A stretch of DNA of 64,000 bases from Panulirus ornatus (taxonomy: Eukaryota; Arthropoda; Malacostraca; Decapoda; Palinuridae), in the NCBI RefSeq assembly GCF_036320965.1, contig NC_092240.1:9579501-9643500 (forward strand), in the 5' to 3' direction. The position numbers and the translations under genes were made by a program. Of this stretch, positions 12,567-24,587 are shown one piece after another. The first letter of the stretch is position 1. Every line of letters begins with the position of its first letter. Under the pieces are notes generated by a model. It saw only the letters and a program-made list of their open reading frames with translations, made no database searches and was not told where the DNA came from.

Positions 12567-12766
12567 CTATGCACTTACGCCGGCTACTCAGTGCTTTAAA
12601 TCAGTACAGCAGAGGAGGATATCCCTTCGCAGGCCTGTAATTTAAATGTCAGTCGTGTTAAGATATCTACTGCATGTCGATTCATACCCTTGATGTCATG
12701 AACAGACGTTTAGGTCCGAAATCTTGCATATGTATTCTCTCGTTCACGCGTATCTAACCCCATGAA

Positions 12767-12769
<3 letters not shown>

Positions 12770-12846
<77 letters not shown>
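12770..12846. repeat. (TC)n microsatellite
   Basis: About 38 units. It lies at the start of a 305-residue plus-strand frame (12762-13679), which I do not accept as a gene. Confidence 0.95.
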
Positions 12847-12851
<5 letters not shown>

Positions 12852-13071
12852 GAGCTCCTGCAGCCACTGCCGCCGCCTCCTGCCTGTGTGTGTGTTCATC
12901 GCTCCTGCGTGTCAAGTTGCAGTGGACAGCTTCCACCGGCCGGCCCATTCCCCGAGTCGGATCTGGCCCTGGGATCGACATCCCCCCTTTTGACCTCGCG
13001 ACCCCCAGCCATAATTTCCACAGGGAAGGATCCCACCTGCTCTTTCTCCCGAGTCGTAAGTATTGCCCGAA

Positions 13072-13095
13072 TGGAGGAGGAGGAGGAGGAGGAGG
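13072..13095. repeat. (GGA)n tract
   Basis: Eight GGA/GAG triplets. Confidence 0.85.
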
Positions 13096-13174
13096 GGCGG
13101 AAGGAGTCTTTAAGCCCATCCAGGTGGAGGTCAACCTTGGGATCTGAGCCCCTTGGGAAAAGGTTCAGTTGCCA

Positions 13175-13177
<3 letters not shown>

Positions 13178-13214
<37 letters not shown>
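13178..13214. repeat. (GT)n microsatellite
   Basis: About 18 units of GT. Confidence 0.95.
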
Positions 13215-13216
<2 letters not shown>

Positions 13217-14261
13217 ACTCTCCAGTGTTGCCAAGAGGATTGGTGTGTTGCGTCAACACCAGTATCTGTTGTGCCTTGAGGCGATGCTCCAGGACGTCCT
13301 CGCCTTCAGCAACCAGGGCTCTCCACTTTTTCTTGAGTTGCCGAAGCAGAGGGGAGAAATGGCTCTGTCTGTCATGTCTGTCATGTCTTTCATTTATTCA
13401 CCATTTCTTTCACTCCATCTCCTCTCCCTCCCTCGTAACTGGCTGGGTAGCTGGCTGGTGAAGGCCTTGGTTTCCAGGTCGTACACGCCTCTAGACGGGA
13501 GGGAATGCTTCGCGGATTGTCTCGTAGACGCGGTCGTTGGATGGATGCCCGTGCGTCCGTGTTTCCATGGTCCGTGTCCATGTTCTGTCGGTCTTTGGAA
13601 GGGATGTCTGTGTGCCCGTGTCCTTATTACCGTTGTCGTTGGTAGAGGTGTGTGCGCCCGTGTCCTCCTGACGCTGTAGATGTAGTCCTGGTGCTCGGTA
13701 GAGGGAGTTTGGGGGGATGGTGGAGGTGGGCGAGGGCTGGGACAGAGATTACAAGACGAGGGAAGGGCTTCGTTGCGGTACGCTGGATAGAAGAGCGCGG
13801 CGTTGCTGGAAAGAGCGCTGGAACGGTGATTTCCATCCTTTGGCGCTGGAATGACCTTTAAGAGGGTTGGATATTCCTGATGGTGAAAGGGAGCTGGTCG
13901 AGTGCTTCCTGTGTGCTCTCAAAGGCAGGCAAAGGGATTTCACGTTTCTGTATGTAAATGGCAGAAGGGTTCACATGTACGGGTAATGAGAGTTGGCCCC
14001 TTCGTTGTCATTAGATCCTGTGATGTAAACATTTTTTTTTCCGGGGCTTGTAAACTGGACATCGGTCTTTAAGATGGTTAATATTTGTGATGTGTTAGAC
14101 GCGCCTGTTTTTACTCGTGGTAACGGCTTCAGTTACCAGGTAAATCGTCACAGAATTATTTCGCTCAGACATGACGAAGCCCAGAGTCCATACAGTTACC
14201 TGACACTTAGGATAGATTCTTATGGATACTACAACCTGGTCGGTCAGCGAGAGGTGGTCAA
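13215..14261. other. Non-repetitive stretch, no gene seen
   Basis: Mixed sequence. Around 13540-13680 the phrases GTGTGCCCGTGTCC, GTGCGCCCGTGTCC and CCGTGTTTCC repeat loosely. Frames here continue from microsatellite translation and lack recognisable domains. Confidence 0.5.
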
Positions 14262-14655
14262 CATCTACCAAGAGGGACCTGGGTTCATCCTACCACAACC
14301 TGGTGGTTACTTCAACCTGCCAAGAGGACCTGGGTCCATCCTACCACAACCTTGTGGTTACTACAACCTGCCAAGAGGACCTGGGTCCATCCTACCACAA
14401 CCTTGTGGTTACTACAACCTGCCAGGAGGACCTGGGTCCATCCTACCACAACCTTGTGGTTACTACAACCTGCCAAGAGGGACCTGGGTCCATCCTACCA
14501 CAACCTTGTGGTCACTACAACCTACCAGGAGGACCTGGGTCCATCCTACCACAACCTTGTGGTTAGTACAACCTGCCAGGAGGACCTGGGTCCATCCTAT
14601 CACAACCTTGTGGTTACTACAACCTGCCAAGGGGACCTGGGTCCATCCTACACTA
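14262..14655. repeat. 51-bp minisatellite
   Basis: GACCTGGGTCCATCC recurs every 51 bases, with CACAACCTTGTGGTTAC in each unit, for about 7.5 units. 51 is a multiple of three, so a 17-residue phrase around YYNLPRGPGSILPQPCG reads through in one frame (14074-14745). Single-base indels then shift the frame within the array, which argues against coding selection. Confidence 0.95.
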
Positions 14656-15045
14656 GCATGTGGTGTGTCGACATATCTCGTGAAAATTCTCCTCCGTGTC
14701 GCCTTTGCTGTGTGTGTATTATGCTCCGTGGGCGTCGACCGCTGAGAAGCCTTATGGATGGGGGAGAGGAAGAAGCCAGCCCTGGCCTGGTCTTGGCAGC
14801 GTGGACAAACATCTGACGAAGTCCAGAATAAGTCGGTTGTCAAGCAAAGAACTTTTTCTTTTATTTTTTCATCTGGATGATTTCTGATCTCTCTCTCTCG
14901 TGATTTTTTTTTTCATTTTTCTTTCACTTTCTCGTGTCGAGAGCTCCGGGCACAGATGGATACATGGAGACTCCAAATCGAAACCAGGTTTCAAGTTAGA
15001 TATATAGAAAGGTTGATGTGATAAGGAAGTGATAGAGAACTCGTA

Positions 15046-15505
15046 GATTGATACAGGACTCGTATATTGATATAGGACTCGTAGACTGATATAGGACTCG
15101 TAGACTGATATAGGACTCGTAGACTGATATAGGACTCGTAGACTGATATAGGACTGGTAGACTGATATAGGACTGGTAGACTGATATAGGACTGGTAGAC
15201 TGATATAGGACTGGTAGATTGATATAGGACTGGTAGACTGATATAGGACGGGTAGATTGATATAGGACTCGTAGATTGATATAGGACTCGTATATTGATA
15301 TAGGACTCGTAGACTGATATAGGACTCGTAGACTGATATAGGACTCGTAGACTGATATAGGACTCGTAGACTGATATAGGACTCGTAGACTTATATAGGA
15401 CTGGTAGATTGATATAGGACTGGTAGATTGATATAGGACTGGTAGATTGATATAGGACTGGTAGATTGATATAGGACTCGTAGATTGATATAGGACTCGT
15501 AGAGA
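15046..15505. repeat. 19-bp minisatellite (array 1)
   Basis: AGGACTCGTAGACTGATAT repeated about 24 times with CTCG/CTGG and ACTG/ATTG variants. The variants cluster in blocks, so local duplications are recent. The minus strand stays open (14991-15986) only because the unit has no stop in the frames visited. Confidence 0.95.
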
Positions 15506-15647
15506 GAAAATAATCTGACAGCATCTTGGAGATGTATAGCCTTTCGAGAGGGTACACTTGGCTCGTGGCTATCAACAACCACTTGGGGGAAAAAGAGTCT
15601 GGGTATAGAGCAAACATCTGCATGATGAGCAAAGATTCTCTAGCCAG

Positions 15648-15965
15648 CAACCACCAGGGCCTTGGAGAGCAACCAGGGCCTTGGACAGCAACCAGGGCCT
15701 TGGACAGCAACCAGGGCCTTGGACAGCAACCAGGGCCTTGGAGAGCAACCAGGGCCTTGGAGAGCAACCAGGGCCTTGGAGAGCAACCAGGGCCTTGGAG
15801 AGCAACCAGGGACTTGGACTGCAACCAGGGACTTGGACTGCAACCAGGGCCTTGGACGACAACCAGGGACTTGGACGACAACCAGGGCCTTGGACAGCAA
15901 CCAGGGCCTTGGACAGCAACCAGGGCCTTGGACAGCAACCAGAGCCTTGGACAAACACTCCTTGG
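15648..15965. repeat. 19-bp minisatellite (array 2)
   Basis: CAGGGCCTTGGACAGCAAC repeated about 16 times, with GAGAG, GACTG and GACGA block variants. It has the same period as the array 150 bases to its left but a different sequence. Confidence 0.95.
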
Positions 15966-16195
15966 ACTGTAGACTAAGGAAACCATTGGCCAGCTTAGGG
16001 GAAAAACATGAAGGGGAAAAAGAGATGGTGGTGATGGTTATATCCTGATGGCTGTCCACCTTCACTGTTGTGAGGGAAGCCAATATCCCAGATGAGGGAA
16101 CAGTGAAAAAAAAAAACAAAAGAAAAGGAGAGGTGATGAATGCCAGCTGGTGAACGCCCTCCGTCACTGCTGGGTGGGGACCATTACCCTAATGA

Positions 16196-16280
16196 CTAGG
16201 AGGGGTCTAACCTCTAGTTATAACACTGTTATAACTAGGAGGGGTCTAACCTCTAGTTATAACACTGTTATAACTAGAGG
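16196..16280. repeat. 39-bp duplication containing cruciform-forming inverted repeat
   Basis: Two tandem copies of a 39-bp unit. The second ends in a perfect 14-bp inverted repeat: CCTCTAGTTATAAC (16250-16263), ACT, GTTATAACTAGAGG (16267-16280). The first copy has the inner 11 bp. Confidence 0.9.
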
Positions 16281-16299
16281 TGATGAATATGGTCGGTGA

Positions 16300-16690
16300 C
16301 CGACCACCGTCACTGTTCACTGCTGATGTTTTTCTTTTTTTCGTTCGTTGTCACTGTTCACTGCTGGTTTTTTTCGTCCACTGTCACTGGTCACTGCTGA
16401 TATTTTTTCGTCTGTCGTCACTGTTCACTGCTGATATTTTTTCGTCTGTCGTCACTGTTCACTGCTGATAATTTTTCGTCTGTCGTCACTGTTCACTGCT
16501 GTTTTTTCTTTTTTTCGTTCGTCGTCACTGTTCACTGCTGATTTTTATTCGTCCATTGTCACTGTTCACTGCTGATATTTTTTCGTCTGTCGTCACTGTT
16601 CACTGCTGATATTTTTTCGTCTGTCGTCACTGTTCACTGCTGATGACGTTGCCGTCCACCATCACTGTTCACTGCTGATGTTTTTGTCTG
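16300..16690. repeat. 34-bp minisatellite
   Basis: GTCACTGTTCACTGCTGAT with a TTTTTTCGTCTGTC partner recurs about eleven times. T-run length and the CGTCTGTC/CGTTCGTC words vary. Confidence 0.93.
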
Positions 16691-16744
16691 TTGTGCCCCC
16701 TTTCTGACCACGCCCCCGTGCCAGATATTGTCACTGTCTTTGGG

Positions 16745-16745
<1 letters not shown>

Positions 16746-16821
<76 letters not shown>
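16746..16821. repeat. (GA)n microsatellite
   Basis: About 38 units. Confidence 0.95.
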
Positions 16822-16827
<6 letters not shown>

Positions 16828-16924
16828 TTCCCAACTGCCTTGCGTCCATTAACGAGCAGTCTCGTCATAATAACGAACGTGGTGGGCGAGTTGTGGAGTC
16901 CCGCACGAATATTATAGGGATTAG

Positions 16925-17275
16925 TGTTGGCTGACACGAACGTCCTGGCCAGTGTCGGAATCTTGCACGAATGTTGCGTGCGAGTGGTGGAGGCTCACAC
17001 GAATGTTATGGACAGTAATGTAGGCTCTCACGAATATAGTGGCGAGCAGTGTGGGATCTCACGAATATTGTGGCTAGTAATGGAGTCTCACACGAATATT
17101 GTGGCGAGTAATGGAGTCTCACACGAATATTGTGGCGAGTAATGGAGTCTCACACGAATATTGTGGCTAGTAATGGAGTCTCACACGAATATTATGGCGA
17201 GTGATGTAGGCTTACATGGATACTGTAGCGGATAATGGAGTCGAACGAATATTGTGGCCAGTAGACTCACCAGAT
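16925..17275. repeat. 31-bp minisatellite, graded divergence
   Basis: CACACGAATATTGTGGCGAG and TAATGGAGTCT make a unit repeated about eleven times. Units at 17050-17185 are nearly identical, while those at both ends are diverged. Confidence 0.9.
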
Positions 17276-17336
17276 ATGTGTTAATTTCACACCTATTCAT
17301 ACATTGCATACCAATTCTTTATCTTCTTTCGTACAT

Positions 17337-17575
17337 ATTCGCCATGTCTCGCGTTAGCGAGGTAGCGTGAAGAACAGAGGACCAAGCCTTTGAGGGAATA
17401 TCCTCACTTGACCCCCTTCTCTGTTCCTTCTTTTGGAAAATTAAAAAAAAACGAGACGGGAGGATTTCCAGCGCCACGCCCCCCTGCTCCCTCCCCCTTT
17501 TAGTCGCCTTCTACGACACGCAGGGAATACGTGGGAAGTAGTCTTTCTCCCCTATCCCCAGGGATATATATATCA
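17337..17575 (+). mobile_element. Short retroposon family B, longest copy
   Basis: Begins CGCGTTAGCGAGGTAGCGTG (about 17350), then AGAACAGAGGACCAAGCC, CCTTCTCTGTTCCTTCTTTT, an A run and TTTTAGTCGCCTTCTACGAC (about 17498). Partial copies lie at 33.09, 48.90, 61.30 and 63.76 kb. The GTCGCCTTCTACGAC word is, from memory, a recurrent conserved stretch in invertebrate short retroposons. It shares only its terminal module with the LINE at 31 kb, consistent with a non-autonomous element using that enzyme. True 5'/3' polarity is probably opposite to the plus strand. Confidence 0.7.
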
Positions 17576-17605
17576 TTTGATATCCCTCGACAGGGTGAAG
17601 AGTAA

Positions 17606-18480
17606 GGTCATAATACCAAAGATCAATGAGTAAGTTAATCATTAGACGATCATGTTCACGCCACCAAAGATCAATGAGTAAGTTAATCATCAAACGATCA
17701 TGTTCACGCCCCCAAAGATCAATGAGTAAGTTAATCATTAGACGATCATGTTCACGCCACCAAAGATCAATGAGTAAGTTAATCATCAAACGATCATGTT
17801 CACGCCACCAAAGATCAATGAGTAAGTTAATCATTAGACGATCATGTTCACGCCACCAAAGATCAATGAGTAAGTTAATCATTAGACGATCATGTTCACG
17901 CCACCAAAGATCAATGAGTAAGTTAATCATTAGACGAACATGTTCACGCCACCAAAGATCAATGAGTAAGTTAATCATCAAACGATCATGTTCACGTCAC
18001 CAAAGATCAATGAGTAAGTTAATCATCAAACGATCATGTTCACGTCACCAAAGATCAATGAGTAAGTTAATCATCAAACGATCATGTTCACGCCACCAAA
18101 GATCAATGAGTAAGTTAATCATTAGACGATCATGTTCACGCCACCAAAGATCAATGAGTAAGTTAATCATTAGACGATCATGTTCACGCCACCAAAGATC
18201 AATGAGTAAGTTAATCATCAAACGATCATGTTCACGCCACCAAAGATCAATGAGTAAGTTAATCATTAGACGATCATGTTCACGCCACCAAAGATCAATG
18301 AGTAAGTTAATCATTAGACGATCATGTTCACGCCACCAAAGATCAATGAGTAAGTTAATCATCAAACGATCATGTTCACGCCACCAAAGATCAATGAGTA
18401 AGTTAATCATTAGACGATCATGTTCACGCCACCAAAGATCAATGAGTAAGTTAATCATCAAACGATCATGTTCACGTCAC
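17606..18480. repeat. 48-bp minisatellite, about 18 units
   Basis: Unit contains AAAGATCAATGAGTAAGTTA, ATCATTAGACGATCATG and TTCACGCCACC. The only common variants are ATTAGAC/ATCAAAC and GCCACC/GTCACC, arranged in near-alternating patterns. 48 is divisible by three, so both strands stay open (plus 17626-18492 with a 16-residue period; minus 17511-17981 and 18045-18461). Being open on both strands argues against a real gene. Confidence 0.97.
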
Positions 18481-18601
18481 AGGCAGAGATAGGTCTTCTG
18501 TTCCCTACGGGAGAGTTTTACACCCAAAGGTCAAAGTCGAGGTTAGGGTTCAGTGTAGGTAAGTGGCTCGGCTGTGAGAGAGATCTGCTGCGTGTAGCCA
18601 T

Positions 18602-18613
18602 CACACACACACC

Positions 18614-18666
<53 letters not shown>
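18602..18666. repeat. (AC)n microsatellite
   Basis: About 31 units with one early CCAA interruption. Confidence 0.95.
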
Positions 18667-18669
<3 letters not shown>

Positions 18670-19097
18670 CAATAAGAAAAGTTATACCATCGAAAGAAAG
18701 TAAGATAGAAAAACATGGGAAATTCCTCAGTCCCAAGCTGTCCCCCTCAAGTATTAAGAAAAAAAATTATGTGAGTACATGACTGGCTTAAGTCTTCCTC
18801 CTCCTCCTCCACCTTGGATTTAATTAGCCCCCAAATTACACCTGCAAGTGAGGATGAAATTACCAAAGTAGCCACATCTACCTCTCCCCTCCCAACCCCT
18901 CCTCCAGGAGGCTTATTACACCGCCTACCTGATCCCTCAACAACCGAATTAATTTACACCACACGGTTTTCACCCGGCCAGGACCGAGGGATGTGGGAGA
19001 CGAGGCCCGACTCTCAGGTGTGAAGTGTGGAGTGTGGGGGTAGATGGTCCTCCTCAGCGCCAGCTTTGTCTCTCCCCTGAATTAAGACAAACTACCA

Positions 19098-19098
<1 letters not shown>
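18667..19098. other. Non-repetitive stretch, no gene seen
   Basis: Holds a short CTC triplet run near 18798. No domain, splice pattern or repeat is recognised. Confidence 0.5.

Positions 19099-19158
<60 letters not shown>
19099..19158. repeat. (AT)n microsatellite at LINE tail
   Basis: About 60 bases of AT leading directly into a poly-T run (19161-19179) that is the tail of the LINE copy to its right. Confidence 0.95.
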
Positions 19159-19161
<3 letters not shown>

Positions 19162-19345
19162 TTTTTTTTTTTTTTTTTTATACTTTGTCGCTGTCTCCCG
19201 CGTTTGCGAGGTAGCGCAAGGAAACAGACGAAAGAAATGGCCCCCCCCCATACACATGTATATACATACGTCCACACACGCAAATATACATACCTACACA
19301 GCTTTCCATGGTTTACCCCAGACGCTTCACATGCCTTGATTCAAT
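19159..19345 (-). mobile_element. 5'-truncated LINE copy (3' tail only)
   Basis: The plus strand reads poly-T, TACTTTGTCGCTGTCTCCCG, CGTTTGCGAGGTAGCGCAAG, GAAACAGACGAAAGAAATGG, a C run, and CATACACATG to CTTTCCATGGTTTACCCCAG. It matches the tail of the 31-kb element nearly base for base through TTCAATCCACTGACAGCA. It is therefore a 187-bp 3' fragment in minus orientation. Confidence 0.85.
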
Positions 19346-19364
19346 CCACTGACAGCACGTCAGT

Positions 19365-19365
<1 letters not shown>

Positions 19366-19442
<77 letters not shown>
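19366..19442. repeat. (TC)n microsatellite
   Basis: About 38 units, starting 20 bases beyond the truncation point of the LINE fragment. A short (AC)n follows at 19491-19509. Confidence 0.95.
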
Positions 19443-19444
<2 letters not shown>

Positions 19445-19559
19445 GCAGAGAATCGGTAGCGCCCCGTCAGGCCTGGTGTTCTAAGCTGGCCCACACACAC
19501 ACACACACAGAGTCAACAAGGACATGGCGTGACTTATTAAGCCCAGGTGTCGGTGGTAA

Positions 19560-20280
19560 CACGTCCTACGACCTGGATGGCTCAAATGGGTATGGTAGGC
19601 TGGTGGTAGCGAAGCGTGTATGGTGGGTCATTGGTGAGCGTAGGGTGTGGTAATGGTGAAGGGTATGGTAGGTTAGTGGTATTGTAGAGTATTGTAAAGG
19701 TAATGGTTGTTAATGAGGTTAGTTAGTAGTAGTTTGAGGTAGAGGAAGGTGGTAGGGTTATGGTAGATTAGTGGTACTGAAGGGTATGGCAAGTTAATGG
19801 TAGTTTCAAGGTAGGGTAAGTTTGTGGTAATCAAGGTAATGGTTGATTAGTGGTAGGTTCAGGGCGTGGTAAGTTAGTGGTAGCTAAGTGGTATGGTAGT
19901 TTAGTGGTAGTTCAGGGTATGATAGATTTGTGGTAGTTTAGGTTGTGGTAGGGTAGTGGTAGATTCTGGGTGGTAGGGTAGTGGTAGTTTGTGGTATGGT
20001 AGGGTAATGGTAGTTCATGATATGGTAAGTTAGTGGTTGTTCATGGTATGGTAGGATAGAGGTAGATCATGGTATGGTAGGGTTGTGGTAGATTCTGGGT
20101 GTGGTAGGGTAGTGGTAGTTTGTGGTATGGTAGGGTAATGGTAGTTCATGATATGGTAAGTTAGTGGTAGTTCATGGTATGGTAGGATAGAGGTAGATCA
20201 TGGTAAAGGTAGTTCATGGTATGGTGGAGCTGTGGTAGTTCAGGGTATGGTGGGGCAAAGGCAGTTCATGGCATGGTGTT
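19560..20280. repeat. Degenerate GGTAGT/GGTATGGTAG repeat
   Basis: Roughly 700 bases of G- and T-rich sequence built from GGTATGGTAGG, TAGTGGTAG and TTCATGATATGGTAAG words. A longer segment is duplicated: GATTCTGGGT...GGTAGTTCATGATATGGTAAG appears near 19960-20030 and again near 20092-20160. Confidence 0.88.
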
Positions 20281-20326
20281 GGTCCTGCCATTGTGTGACC
20301 TGTCATTAATCCACCACACTCTTCTC

Positions 20327-20350
20327 CACACACACACACACACACACACA
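20327..20350. repeat. (AC)n microsatellite
   Basis: 12 units. Confidence 0.9.
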
Positions 20351-20597
20351 GATCTTCCACCTTGACGAAACATAAATGCTAAAATGACTTGGCCAAACCA
20401 CCAAGCAAGCGCTCTTGTTCCTCCACCGTCCCGACCCGGTCGTGAACTCCGCTCCAGCAGACATGTTCCCACTTGAGAAATCATATTCCCCAGACATGTT
20501 CGAGTTGCTCATTCTCGTCTGCGTTTTGGACACTAGCCATCTTTTCAACATTAAGAAGACCGATTCACTTATCACACGTCCCCTCTTGACCCTTAGG

Positions 20598-20601
<4 letters not shown>

Positions 20602-20650
<49 letters not shown>
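20602..20650. repeat. (AT)n microsatellite
   Basis: About 24 units. Confidence 0.95.
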
Positions 20651-20651
<1 letters not shown>

Positions 20652-20975
20652 TGTAATCACTTACCAGCGAGAGAGAATAGTTTCTCAAACAATTTATCCT
20701 TCCAGATGAAATTTAATGAAATCACGACAGGCCAGAGAATTCCAATTAAAATCAAAGAGGAACAGGTTTTTCTGATTGTGGTGGACAGCGCTTGGCCGTG
20801 TGGCCAAGTGTGGCCTGGTTCAGCTGCAAGGTAGAGGCTTACTGACCGAGCCAGTCGATTGGATTTATTCATTTCCTTGTGTTGTTTGAGGTCAGGTTTT
20901 GACAACAGCTCCCTAGTGTACGTGTTACCACTTTACAGGCGAAGAGTGTGCGAGGGAGGGGTGGTTTGTGTCGGG

Positions 20976-20978
<3 letters not shown>

Positions 20979-21020
<42 letters not shown>
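20979..21020. repeat. (GA)n microsatellite
   Basis: 21 units, followed by ACTTTTCATTGATGAAAATG. A closely similar flank follows the GA tract at 22.1 kb. Confidence 0.95.
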
Positions 21021-21022
<2 letters not shown>

Positions 21023-21044
21023 TTTTCATTGATGAAAATGCTTT

Positions 21045-21552
21045 TTTTTATATATGAAACATCGTCTCGTCCATACCCGGCAAATTGAATTGCTTAAATC
21101 AGCGTTATGGAGTTTGTTTCCCTCGCCCTCCTGAGTAGATTACCCCGTCAAAGACACGCGCGTTAAGAGCCAGGAAACGCCATTCCTGTGCAAGGTCCGT
21201 AATAGACATGTAATCCGCCCTCTAAACTAGAACTTCATCTCCGAACTTCTTCCATACCGAGATTGTATTGGTTTCGATCTCCCGCAGACACGGGAGCGCC
21301 AAAGGAACCGATTGGTATTCATCCTCGACACATGCCGCGGGTGGCCGTGGGGCTACTCTGGTCTGATCGCCTCCCCCTCAACACCTGGTGGTACAGCGGT
21401 GAGGGATCGTGGCATCTGTCAGTTTTCTTGGACACACGCGCAGGACTACGAAGAAGCGAGGACATGCGCATACACACCATAAAAAACGTACATGTAGATA
21501 TAAGTACATACACCCACATCCACACAATGTACATATACAGTGAAGTATACAC

Positions 21553-21583
<31 letters not shown>

Positions 21584-22025
21584 TTAAACTGATCCATTTC
21601 CATCAGAGAAAGTTGACAGTCATGTTGTGCACCGCTTCGTAGGTCTAATCGCCTCTTTTCACCGGCGTGAACCATGACTACGAGCGAACCACATCCTCGA
21701 ACCTGTGCAGATTTGGGCTAATTTTTCTTTTTTCTTTTTTGCGAGACGGGAAAGTACGTGGGGGCTTCCAGTCATCATCATTATCCCCACCAGCTTCCCT
21801 CCGTCAGGCAGAGGGCGAGCCTTCGACACAGGAGGCTCCGTCTGTGTGTCTTCCACCGACGCATCGGGGTCATATTTCGCGACCTTGCTGGGTCGTGACG
21901 CGCGCGGCGTGTGGAGTCGGGGATGAGGACCTGCGAACCTGGTTGGGGCAGAGGTTGGAGAGGGCGGGTGGGTAGGTGGGGATGTTCAGCTCCTGGTGAT
22001 GGAGGAGGTCTCCATGCCATGCCAT

Positions 22026-22027
<2 letters not shown>
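21045..22027. other. Mostly non-repetitive stretch, no gene seen
   Basis: Contains a (TACA)n run at 21551-21584. Frames of 65-118 residues overlap on both strands without a domain. No exon could be argued. Confidence 0.5.
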
Positions 22028-22101
<74 letters not shown>

Positions 22102-22135
22102 TTTTTTTTCATTGATGAAAACACTTTTTTTTTTA
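22028..22135. repeat. (GA)n microsatellite with shared flank
   Basis: About 35 units of GA to 22099, then TTTTTTTTCATTGATGAAAACA and a T run. The GA plus CATTGATGAAAA flank also occurs at 20979-21045, so both tracts probably sit on copies of the same dispersed element. Confidence 0.8.
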
Positions 22136-22184
22136 TGTCCTTGATAAGATGAATATGCCTCGGCTTATATCACCTGGCCGGTTG

Positions 22185-22385
22185 TTCGTCAGCTGTTCTT
22201 TCATAACAGCATGTTCGTCAGCTGTTCTTCTATAGCAGTGTGTTGGTCATCTGCTCAACCATACCGCCACGTTGGTTATCTGTTCTACCATAACACCATG
22301 TTGGTTATCTGTTCTACCATAACACCATGTTGGTTATTTGTTCTACCATAGCATCATTTTGATCATCTGTTCTACCATAGCTTCA
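22185..22385. repeat. 29-bp minisatellite
   Basis: TGTTGGTTATCTGTTCTACC followed by ATAACACCA repeats about seven times with growing divergence outward. Confidence 0.9.
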
Positions 22386-22419
22386 CGTCAGGTGGACAAG
22401 TAATATCTACAGTGTCTAT

Positions 22420-22422
<3 letters not shown>

Positions 22423-22495
<73 letters not shown>
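22423..22495. repeat. (AT)n microsatellite
   Basis: About 36 units. Confidence 0.95.
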
Positions 22496-22497
<2 letters not shown>

Positions 22498-22650
22498 TAA
22501 TCCCAGACTAGGTCACTCGACACATACACACACACATGTGGTACACGGAATTAATTAAGCTTTGTCCATGTTTCTTTTTATAATAATCCTGTTATAGAAA
22601 ACAGAACTGACAAAACAGAATCAGTTCCCAGCTGAGGTCGCTCACAAATT

Positions 22651-22815
<165 letters not shown>

Positions 22816-22930
22816 GAGCTTAGCAATGACTTGCTGGACGTAAAGGTTAACGCCATGACCCGACAGATTACATTTCCCTCTTCGCTCTCTTGGGAAGAAC
22901 AACAGTGTAATTGCCTCTTTCACAATCTCT

Positions 22931-22933
<3 letters not shown>

Positions 22934-23003
<70 letters not shown>
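22934..23003. repeat. (TC)n microsatellite
   Basis: About 35 units. Confidence 0.95.
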
Positions 23004-23006
<3 letters not shown>

Positions 23007-23067
23007 CCTCCCTCGACACGACGCTGGTTCGAGCTTCGGGCACAAGTTGTCAGACGTACATATCCAA

Positions 23068-23325
23068 GCCATGTTGGAGATGGTACAGGAAGATGTTCCA
23101 CATGTAGTGTGGATGTTGGAGATGGTACAGGAAGATGTTCCACGTGTAGTGTGGATGTTGGAGATGGTACAGGAAGATGTTCCACGTGTAGTGTGGATGT
23201 TGGAGATGGTACAGGAAGATGTTCCACATGTAGTGTGGATGTTGGAGATGGTACAGGAAGATGTTCCACATGTAGTGTGGATGTTGGAGATGGTACAGGA
23301 AGATGTTCCACGTGTAGTGTGGACG
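23068..23325. repeat. 42-bp minisatellite, six units
   Basis: ATGTTGGAGATGGTACAGG, AAGATGTTCCAC and GTGTAGTGTGG make the unit. Units differ only by CACGTG/CACATG. It is open in several frames on both strands (14-residue period) and is rejected as coding. Confidence 0.96.
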
Positions 23326-23577
23326 TGAGTGTGTTACGTGTCATGGTGTTCTGACTGCTCCTCTGGTCGAATATCACTTCGGCCAAGGTTTCTACATTTT
23401 TTTTTATTGACTTCCATCCTCTCAAGAGGTCGACAAATATTTGCCTTCCATCCCCTTCTCTCTCTTGTGCCCTGATGACTTCTCATGTAGGGGAAGGAGG
23501 AGAGAGATTCATATTTTGCCTCTAAAAAGAAACTCTATAAATGGAATAGATTTCTTTTTTTTTGTACTCTATAGATC

Positions 23578-23579
<2 letters not shown>

Positions 23580-23661
<82 letters not shown>
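23580..23661. repeat. (AT)n microsatellite
   Basis: About 41 units. Confidence 0.95.
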
Positions 23662-24576
<915 letters not shown>

Positions 24577-24587
24577 GTATATCTTGG

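Noticed and set aside
12762..13679. 305-residue plus-strand frame starting with poly-Leu/Ser
   Set aside because: Starts in (TC)n, passes through (GGA)n and (GT)n, and has no recognised domain or conserved motif.
14074..14745. 223-residue frame with a 17-residue proline/glycine-rich repeat (possible structural or cuticle-like protein)
   Set aside because: The frame shifts within the array so later units read differently. There is no signal peptide, and the neighbouring frames are equally open.
14991..15986. 331-residue minus-strand frame of low-complexity repeats
   Set aside because: Composed entirely of two 19-bp arrays and their spacer. The 57-base reading period is three units, a by-product of stop-free units.
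17626..18492. 288-residue plus-strand frame with a 16-residue repeat, and matching minus-strand frames
   Set aside because: It is the translation of a 48-bp minisatellite that is open on both strands because the unit length is a multiple of three. No start context, domain or unique coding sequence.
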